Shown here piece after piece: positions 47,369 to 53,766 of a DNA stretch of 64,000 nucleotides. A program made the position numbers and the translations under genes. The stretch's first letter is position 1, and the number at the start of each line of letters is the position of its first letter. The stretch spans positions 2,728,001 to 2,792,000 of the forward strand of contig NZ_PHUJ01000003.1 in NCBI RefSeq assembly GCF_002813375.1, written 5' to 3'. The notes under the pieces are model-generated. The model had not been told where the DNA came from. It saw only the letters and a list, made by a program, of their open reading frames with translations, and made no database searches. This DNA is from Pseudonocardia alni (GTDB taxonomy: Bacteria > Actinomycetota > Actinomycetes > Mycobacteriales > Pseudonocardiaceae).

Positions 47369-47884
47369 TCAGTTACCTCCCGCAACCGGGGCGGCCTGGC
47401 CGGAGGGCTGAGCGGCTCCCGGCTTCATGTTCTTCGCCGCGGTCTGCACGGCGCGCACGATGTTCTGGTAGCCCGTGCAGCGGCAGAGGTTGCCCTCGAT
47501 GCCCTCACGGACCTCCTGCTCGGACGGGTCGGGGTTGTCCCCGAGCAGGTCCACCGCAGCCATGATCATTCCCGGCGTGCAGTACCCGCACTGCAGACCG
47601 TGGCACTCGCGGAAGGCCTCCTGCACCGGGTGCAGCTGACCGTCGCGGGCGAGACCCTCGATGGTGGTGACCTCGGCGCCGTCCGCCTGGACCGCGAGCA
47701 CCGAGCAGGACTTCACGCTCTGCCCGTTGAGATGAACCGTGCAGGCACCACAGTTGCTGGTGTCGCAGCCGATCAGCGTCCCCGTCTTGCCCAGCGTCTC
47801 CCTCAGGTACTGCGCGAGCAACATGCGGGGCTCGACGTCGTCGGCGTAGTTCACGCCGTCGACGGTGACCCGGACCTCTGTCAT
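47369..47884 (-). CDS. coxS: Mo-hydroxylase [2Fe-2S] subunit (CoxS-like)
   Basis: The 171-residue protein has the two ferredoxin clusters of the family: [22 protein letters not shown] (plant-type) and CGYCTPGM ... [13 protein letters not shown]-terminal Gly/Pro tail follows the domain. It transfers electrons from the Mo subunit to FAD. It is the first gene of the operon, with a good gaggag Shine-Dalgarno before ATG 47884. Its promoter must lie in the 383-bp region upstream. Confidence 0.92.
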   Translation of the reverse strand: MTEVRVTVDGVNYADDVEPRMLLAQYLRETLGKTGTLIGCDTSNCGACTVHLNGQSVKSCSVLAVQADGAEVTTIEGLARDGQLHPVQEAFRECHGLQCGYCTPGMIMAAVDLLGDNPDPSEQEVREGIEGNLCRCTGYQNIVRAVQTAAKNMKPGAAQPSGQAAPVAGGN

Positions 47885-48267
47885 GAACTCTCACTCCTCG
47901 TACGCGACCACGCACGCTCCGAAGCGCGGGGTCTGACCGGGGACTTCGTCCGAGGAGCGCCGATCGCCGTCGCCTGTCTCGCGACCACGCCTGCGCGCCC
48001 GGAAAAGTTGCCGCACGTCTCGTGTGGCAGCGCCCACATCACACTCCCGATCTTCCTGGGGTGCAAGGAGCCGGGGACGGGGCGACCGGAGGTCGGCTGG
48101 CGTGTTGCCGACGTCACGGCGACAGCCTGTCGTGCGCAACCGCAGGCGCGGAGAAGGTGGGCGAGAGCCGCCCTCAGAATCGGATCCGCGACGCAACACG
48201 AATCACCCGTTCAGACCAGTCCTGACGGAGTGGTACGACACCGAAGGTCAGGGAAGCCTAACCTGCG
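47885..48267. other. 383-bp intergenic region upstream of coxS
   Basis: No convincing gene is present: open frames here have unlikely composition. It holds the coxS Shine-Dalgarno and presumably its promoter. At its far end, 48246-48266, it holds a DtxR/IdeR-like palindrome right after the mftF stop. Short inverted repeats are also present (gtgtggcagc with a partial complement). Confidence 0.5.
48246..48266. promoter_or_regulatory. DtxR/IdeR-like iron box candidate
   Basis: The minus strand contains AGGTTAGGCT followed by a weaker right half (tcCCTgA), matching the TTAGGTTAGGCTAACCTAA type at about 14 of 19 positions. It is about 360 bp from coxS and adjacent to the mftF stop. An iron link to FeS/Mo enzymes is plausible but unproven. 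Confidence 0.35.
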
Positions 48268-49761
48268 TCAGCGTCGCGCGCCAGGACCGGTCGGCCGCAG
48301 CGGGGCGGAGGTCCGGTGCTCGACGGCCCCCCACCACAGACCGGCGCCGTAGGCGAGGTCGTCGAGCCGGTGCGCGAGCAGGTGCAGCAGCGGCCCGGTC
48401 CGGACCCGCGGGTCGCGGTCGCGGTGGCGCCACCAGTCGGTCAGCCCCTCCGCCAGCGCCGCCGCGACGACCGCGCGGCGGGCCCGGCGCGACACCAGAC
48501 AGGCGAGCGCGGCGACCGGCCAGAAGTGCCGGGTCAGCGCCGACGCCGTCTGCCACAGCGCCCCGGACAGGCCGAGCGCGGTGAGCAGGGCCGCACCGCG
48601 CCGCGGGTGGTCGAGCCGGGGCAGCTTCCGGGACAGCCGCTCGGTCGCGACCCCGGTGACGACGGCGGCGAGCGCCGTCGCCCCCCGACGCTGGGCCAGC
48701 AGGAGCAGGCAGACCGCCGCCGTCCAGGGGGAGAGGATCACCGGCGGCACCGCGCCGGGGTGCCTGCGCGCCAGCGGCGCCGCCCCGGTGCCGTAGAACG
48801 CCTTGCGCCGCAGCCACTCCCCCGGCCGGGTGCGGTGGTCGTGCGCGACCCGCGCCACGGGTTCGAAGCGCATCGCCCAGCCGGCCGCGTGCAGGCGCAG
48901 GACGAGGTCGACGTCCTCGGCGACGTGCATCCCCGGGTCGAACGCGACCGGCCCGACCGCCGACACCCGGACGAGCATCGCCGCGCTCGGCACGTAGGCG
49001 ACACGGGACCGCGGCACGATCAGCGCCGGGTCGGGCCCCAGGTCCAGCGACGACCGCACCGCCTCGTAGCGCCCGACCGCCCCGCGCAGCCCGCCGCCCC
49101 GCTCCGGCTCCGACGCCACGATCCGCGGCGCGACGAGACCGACCGCCGGGTCGGCGAGGTGGGCGAGCAGCGGGGGCAGCCAACCGGGTTCGGGGACGAC
49201 GTCGGAGTCGAGGAACACCACGAACGGGGTGGTCGCGACGGCGAGGCCGGCGTTCCGGGCGGCCGCCGGGCCGCGCGGGGTGGCGTGCCGCAGGACCGTC
49301 CCCCCGGCCCGCTCGACGGCACGGCGCAGCGGTGCCGGGTCGACGGACCCGTCGTCGACGACGACCGGGCCGGCCACCCCGGTCCCGGCCAGCGCGGCGA
49401 GGAGCCGGTCCAGCGGCCGGTCCTTCACCGGGACGACGACGGTGACCTCGGCCGCGGTGATCCCGGCCGGGGAATCGGGGACGGGGTGGGCGAGCCCGGC
49501 GTCGAGCAGGGTGCGGGCCAGGGACCGCTCGGTGGGACCGGTGACGACCAGCGGCCGTCCGGGGGCGGGCAGCAGCGCGCGGGCCCGCGCGGACAGGTGC
49601 ACCAGCCGGGGCGGGGCGCCACCGAGCAGCGCCGCGCCGCCGTCGAGCCGCCGGGTGCGACGGTCGAGCACCACCCGGAAGCCGTCCGGGAGCCGCCGGT
49701 CCGCCGGGCCCGAGGGGGTCGTGGCGGAGGGACGGTCGGGGTCGGTCCGGGCGGCGGTCAC
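48268..49761 (-). CDS. mftF: Mycofactocin glycosyltransferase MftF
   Basis: The 497-residue GT2-family enzyme has VTVVVPVKDRP, VVVDDGSVDPAP, ARNAGLAVATTPFVVFLDSDVVPEPGW (DxD) and DVDLVLRLHAAGWAMRFEP, with hydrophobic C-terminal segments. MftF adds beta-1,4-glucose residues to (pre)mycofactocin. It begins at GTG 49761 after a ggaagg-like site. It is on the same strand as mftA-C and mftE but is separated from mftE by a phosphodiesterase gene on the other strand, so it needs its own promoter. Confidence 0.88.
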   Translation of the reverse strand: MTAARTDPDRPSATTPSGPADRRLPDGFRVVLDRRTRRLDGGAALLGGAPPRLVHLSARARALLPAPGRPLVVTGPTERSLARTLLDAGLAHPVPDSPAGITAAEVTVVVPVKDRPLDRLLAALAGTGVAGPVVVDDGSVDPAPLRRAVERAGGTVLRHATPRGPAAARNAGLAVATTPFVVFLDSDVVPEPGWLPPLLAHLADPAVGLVAPRIVASEPERGGGLRGAVGRYEAVRSSLDLGPDPALIVPRSRVAYVPSAAMLVRVSAVGPVAFDPGMHVAEDVDLVLRLHAAGWAMRFEPVARVAHDHRTRPGEWLRRKAFYGTGAAPLARRHPGAVPPVILSPWTAAVCLLLLAQRRGATALAAVVTGVATERLSRKLPRLDHPRRGAALLTALGLSGALWQTASALTRHFWPVAALACLVSRRARRAVVAAALAEGLTDWWRHRDRDPRVRTGPLLHLLAHRLDDLAYGAGLWWGAVEHRTSAPLRPTGPGARR

Positions 49762-49857
49762 CTGCGGGAGCCTTCCATCCCCGGCCGTCGCGGGTCGACA
49801 CCCGCACCTGCCCGATCGGCGTGGTCCGCACGGGTCCCGCCGGGCAGACTCCGGAGC

Positions 49858-50991
49858 ATGCCCGAGGTCCTCCCCCGCTACGGCTCGGCGACGCTGGCCG
49901 ACGTCCTCCCCGCGCTGCTGCACGCGATCGGCGCCCCGCTCGACGACCGGCCGGCCGCGTTCGGGCTCCCGCGGGCAGGGGCGGCGGTGCTGCTGCTCGT
50001 CGACGGGCTGGGCCACGAGCTGCTGCACGCCCACGCCGCCGACGCGCCGGTGCTGGCCGGGCTCGCCGACGCCGGACCGCTCACCGTCGGGTTCCCCTCG
50101 ACCACCCCGATCAGCCTGACCTCGCTCGGCACCGGGCTGCCGCCGGGCGCGCACGGCACCCTCGGGCTGCGGTTCCGCGTCGACGGCGAGCTGCTCGACG
50201 CGCTGGGCTGGTCCTCGGGCCGCCGGGACCTGCGGGAGCGGCTCGTCCCGGAGCGGGTGCAGCCGGAGCCGACCGTGCTGGAGCGGGCCGCGGCGGCGGG
50301 CGTCGCGGTCCGGTCGGTGTCACCGTCGGAGTTCCGGATCTCCGGGCTGACCCGGTCGGGGCTGCGCGGCGGCGAGTACCGCGGGGTCGCCGCGCTGGGC
50401 GACCTGGCCGTGGAGATCCTCGCCGGGGTGGAGGGCCCCGGCCCGCGGCTCGTCTACGGCTACCACGCCGACCTGGACAAGGTCGGCCACCTGTACGGCC
50501 CCGGGAGCCCGGCGTGGCGCTGGCAGCTGCGCCAGGTCGACGCGCTGCTCGCGATGCTGCTGGAGGCACTGCCCGCGGGGACACTGCTGGCGGTCACCGG
50601 CGACCACGGCATGGTCACCGTCGATCGGACCGTCGACGCCGACACCACCCCGGCGCTGTCCGACGGCGTGGCGCTGCTCGGCGGGGACCCGCGCGCCCGG
50701 CACGTCTACACCGAGCCCGGGGCCGCGGCCGACGCGCTGGCAGCCTGGCAGGCGGTGCTCGGCGACGACGCCGCCGTCGTCAGCCGGGAGGAGGCGGTGG
50801 CCCGGGGCTGGTTCGGACCGGTCACCGACCGGGTGCTCGACCGGGTCGGCGACGTCGTCGCCGCGCTGCACGGGACGGCGGCGGTGGTCCGGAGCGAGGC
50901 GGAGCCGTTCCTGTCCACGCTGCCCGGCCAGCACGGCTCGTTCACCACGGCCGAGCAGCTCGTGCCCCTGCTGGTGCACCCCGCGGCGTGA
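49858..50991 (+). CDS. Nucleotide pyrophosphatase/phosphodiesterase-family protein
   Basis: The 377-residue protein belongs to the type I phosphodiesterase / alkaline phosphatase superfamily: LLLVDGLGHELL (metal Asp), VGFPSTTPISLTSLGTGLPPGAHG (Thr nucleophile region), YHADLDKVGHLYGPGS and VTGDHGMVTVD (metal His/Asp), and LPGQHGSFT. It probably hydrolyses a phosphodiester or pyrophosphate in the cytoplasm. It interrupts the mft gene run on the opposite strand, converging with mftE (7 bp apart) and diverging from mftF. Homologues occur elsewhere in actinobacteria outside mft loci, so a mft role is not established. Confidence 0.85.
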   Translation: MPEVLPRYGSATLADVLPALLHAIGAPLDDRPAAFGLPRAGAAVLLLVDGLGHELLHAHAADAPVLAGLADAGPLTVGFPSTTPISLTSLGTGLPPGAHGTLGLRFRVDGELLDALGWSSGRRDLRERLVPERVQPEPTVLERAAAAGVAVRSVSPSEFRISGLTRSGLRGGEYRGVAALGDLAVEILAGVEGPGPRLVYGYHADLDKVGHLYGPGSPAWRWQLRQVDALLAMLLEALPAGTLLAVTGDHGMVTVDRTVDADTTPALSDGVALLGGDPRARHVYTEPGAAADALAAWQAVLGDDAAVVSREEAVARGWFGPVTDRVLDRVGDVVAALHGTAAVVRSEAEPFLSTLPGQHGSFTTAEQLVPLLVHPAA

Positions 50992-50998
50992 CCCCGCG

Positions 50999-51721
50999 CT
51001 ACGCCGGCGGCGGGCGGAGGCGTCCGGTGCCGGGGTCGGGGTCCCACGCGGTGACCGCCGCGGACGCCGTCGCCGTGATCGCCGCGAGCAGCCGCAGCCC
51101 CTCCCCGGCCGACGCGCCGGCCGGGTCACCGAGCACGCCGTTCGGGCTGACCGCGGCGATCCCCCCGGCCCGCAGCTCCCCGATGACCTCGCGCAGCGGC
51201 CGGGTGTCGCCCGCCTCGGCGCGGTCGGTGCGGACCAGGCCGGGATGCAGGTGGGCGAGCAGCGAGGTCTCGTAGCGCCCGGCGTGCGCGTCCAGCGGCA
51301 CCCCGGGGACGTCGGCGACGCAGGACAGCCAGCCGGCGTCGCGGCCCTCGTGGCGCAGCTGGGTCACCGCCGAGCGGAGCGCGGCGACGTTGCCGCCGTG
51401 CCCGTTGAGCAGCACCAGCCGCGAGGCCCACCGGCACGCCGAGCGGCCGTACTCGACGAGGACGGTGCGCAGCGCGTCCTCCCCGATCGACACGGTGCCG
51501 GGGAAGCCCTCGTGCTCACCGGCGGCGCCGTAGGGCAGGGCGGGGGCGAGGACGAGCCCCGGGTCGGCGTCGTGCAGCGCCGACGCGACCGCCGACGCCA
51601 CGGCGGTGTCGGTGCCCAGCGGCAGGTGCGGGCCGTGCTGCTCGGTGGAGCCGACCGGCACGAGCAGCGTGTACGCCGCGGCCGGGTCGAGGTCGGGCCA
51701 GGTCAGATCCGCGAGGAGCAC
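50999..51721 (-). CDS. mftE: Mycofactocin precursor peptide peptidase (creatininase family)
   Basis: The 240-residue protein has the creatininase metal motifs VGSTEQHGPHLPLGTD and LLNGHGGNVAAL. MftE cleaves the matured MftA to release the C-terminal dipeptide-derived AHDP (3-amino-5-[(p-hydroxyphenyl)methyl]-4,4-dimethyl-2-pyrrolidinone). GTG 51721 overlaps the end of the upstream OYE fusion gene by 19 bp, indicating coupling. It is convergent with the phosphodiesterase gene. Confidence 0.9.
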   Translation of the reverse strand: MLLADLTWPDLDPAAAYTLLVPVGSTEQHGPHLPLGTDTAVASAVASALHDADPGLVLAPALPYGAAGEHEGFPGTVSIGEDALRTVLVEYGRSACRWASRLVLLNGHGGNVAALRSAVTQLRHEGRDAGWLSCVADVPGVPLDAHAGRYETSLLAHLHPGLVRTDRAEAGDTRPLREVIGELRAGGIAAVSPNGVLGDPAGASAGEGLRLLAAITATASAAVTAWDPDPGTGRLRPPPA

Positions 51722-53766
51722 GGCCCCAGCCTGCCCGCTCGGGCCCCGGTCCGGCGCGGCGCGGTCGGCGCGAGGTCGACGAGGCGGCCCTCACGGATCG
51801 CGGCGTCGAACCGGCGCGGGGCCAGCGCGTCGCCGATCCGGTGCACCGGCCACGGCCCGCCGGCCAGCGCGGACCACAGGCGGGTGGCGGGGACGGTGGC
51901 CGTCGCCGCGACGACGGCGCCGACGTCGCGCCGCTCGGTGCGGCCGGTCGGGTGGTGCAGGAGCTCCACGGTGCAGTCGGGCTCGGCGCAGCTCTGCTCA
52001 CCACGGCTCTGCTCACCCCTGCGCAGCACCCCCAGCACGGCGAGGTCGGTGCGGCAGCGGATCCCGGCGGCGTGCGCGCGGCGGCGGAACCCCTCGCGGT
52101 CCAGGGTGAGCCCGAGGTCCTGCCCGACGACCAGCGCGGGGGTGACGACCTCGACGGCGTGCCCGCGGGCGGCGAGCAGCTCGGCGACCGAGGTGGCCTG
52201 GTGGAACCCGAGCTCGTCGACGACGAGCACCGGGCCCGGAGGCAGGCGCACCCCGGCCAGCACGTCGTCGACGGGGACGGTCAACCGCTCCGGGTCCCAC
52301 GACGGGACGGCGGGCACCGACCCGGTGGCGACGACGACAGCCGCGGGGTCCAGCTCCTCGACGAACCCGCGGTCGACGGTCGTGCCGTACCGGATCTCGG
52401 CCCCGGCCGCGTGCGCCTCGCGCAGCAGGTCGGCGACGACGTGGCCGAGCTCGGCCCGCCCGGGCGCGGTCGCCGCGAGGGCGAGCCGTCCACCGGGGGT
52501 GCCGGCGCGTTCGGCGAGCAGCACCCGGTGCCCGCGCCCGGCGAGCGCGGCGGCCGCGGCGAGCCCGGCCGGCCCGGCCCCGACGACGAGCACCCGCCCC
52601 GCGCCGGGACCGGCGGCCCGGGTGGGCGGGACGAGCCGTTCGCGCCCGGCGGCCGGGTCGACCGCGCAGCCCAGCGGCAGGTTCAGCCCGACCCGGCCGA
52701 TGCAGTCCTGGTTGCACCCGACGCACCGGCGTACCGGGCGTCCGGTGAGGGCCTTGTTCGCGAAGCCGGGGTCGGCGATCTGCCCGCGGGCGACGCCGAC
52801 GAGGTCGCACTCCCCGCGGTCCAGCGCCGCGGCGGCCTCGGCGGGCGTGGTGAACCGGCCGACCCCGATCACCGGGAGGTCCGCCCCGGCGGCACGGACG
52901 GCGCGGCGCAGGGTCGCCGCGAGGTGCCCGGCGTAGCCCGGCGGGGTGTGCATGGACGGCTCGATCAGGTGCAGCGTCGAGGTGGCGACGCCGATCGAGG
53001 TGTTCAGGTGGTCCACCTGACCGGTCGCGGCGAGACGGCGGGCGAGGTCGGCGCCGTCGGCGGGGGTGATGCCGCCCTCGATGCGCTCGTCGACGCCGAT
53101 CCGCAGGCCCAGCACCGGGTCCGGGCCGATCGCCGCGCGGACGGCGGCGACGACGTCGAGCACCAGCTTCGCCCGGTCTCGCCCCCAGGCGTCGGTGCGA
53201 CGGTTGGTGGCCGGGGACAGGAACAGCCGCAGCAGCGAGGCGTGCGAGCACTGCAGCTCGACGCCGTCGAACCCACCCTCGACGCAGCGTGCGGCGACGT
53301 CGGCGAAGGCGTCGACGATCGCGCCGATCCCGGCCGCGTCGAGCTCGGCGGGGACCTCGCGGAACATCGGGTCGGGCACCGGCGAGGGCCCGACGACGGC
53401 CGTACGCGAGTACATCCCCGACCCCTGCGCGCCGTTGTGGTTGAGCTGGGCGAGCACGAGGGCGCCGTGGGCGTGCACCGCGTCGGTGAGGGCGCGGTAG
53501 CCGGGCAGCACGGCCGGGTCGTGGCCACGGATCAGCCGCTCGTAGGGCCGGTCGCCGGGGCGGACGGCGTGCTCCTCGGTGATCACCAGTGCGGCGCCGC
53601 CCGCGGCACGGGCCGCGTAGTAGGCGGTGTGCCGGTCGGTCGGCATGCCGTTCTCGGCGAAGCCGGTGAGGTGGGCGGTGAAGACGATCCGGTTGCGCAA
53701 CATGGCGCGGCCGAGGCGCAGGGGGTCGCCGAGCCGGGGCCGCGGGACCTCCGCCCCCTCGGACAC
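51703..53766 (-). other. OYE2 module with possible internal start
   Basis: GTG 53766 could start a separate 687-residue OYE2 protein (VSEGAEVPRPRLGDPLRLGRA). No stop separates it from OYE1, so either a fusion protein, internal initiation, or both is possible. All expected OYE2 motifs are intact, including barrel segments HNGAQGSGMYSR and SHASLLRLFLSPATNRRTD, and the four-Cys cluster near 52680-52740. Confidence 0.6.

Noticed and set aside
47891..48199. Possible 102-codon minus-strand gene upstream of coxS
   Set aside because: Its residues are Arg/Ser/Pro-rich with poor codon bias and no Shine-Dalgarno; better explained as intergenic DNA.
48316..50991. An 891-codon plus-strand frame running into the phosphodiesterase
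   Set aside because: Only the part from ATG 49858 has family motifs. The upstream part is antisense to mftF and lacks plausible composition.
53640..53760. A stop codon or frameshift separating OYE1 from OYE2
   Set aside because: The frame was followed through the junction and no stop is present. A separate OYE2 would need internal initiation.
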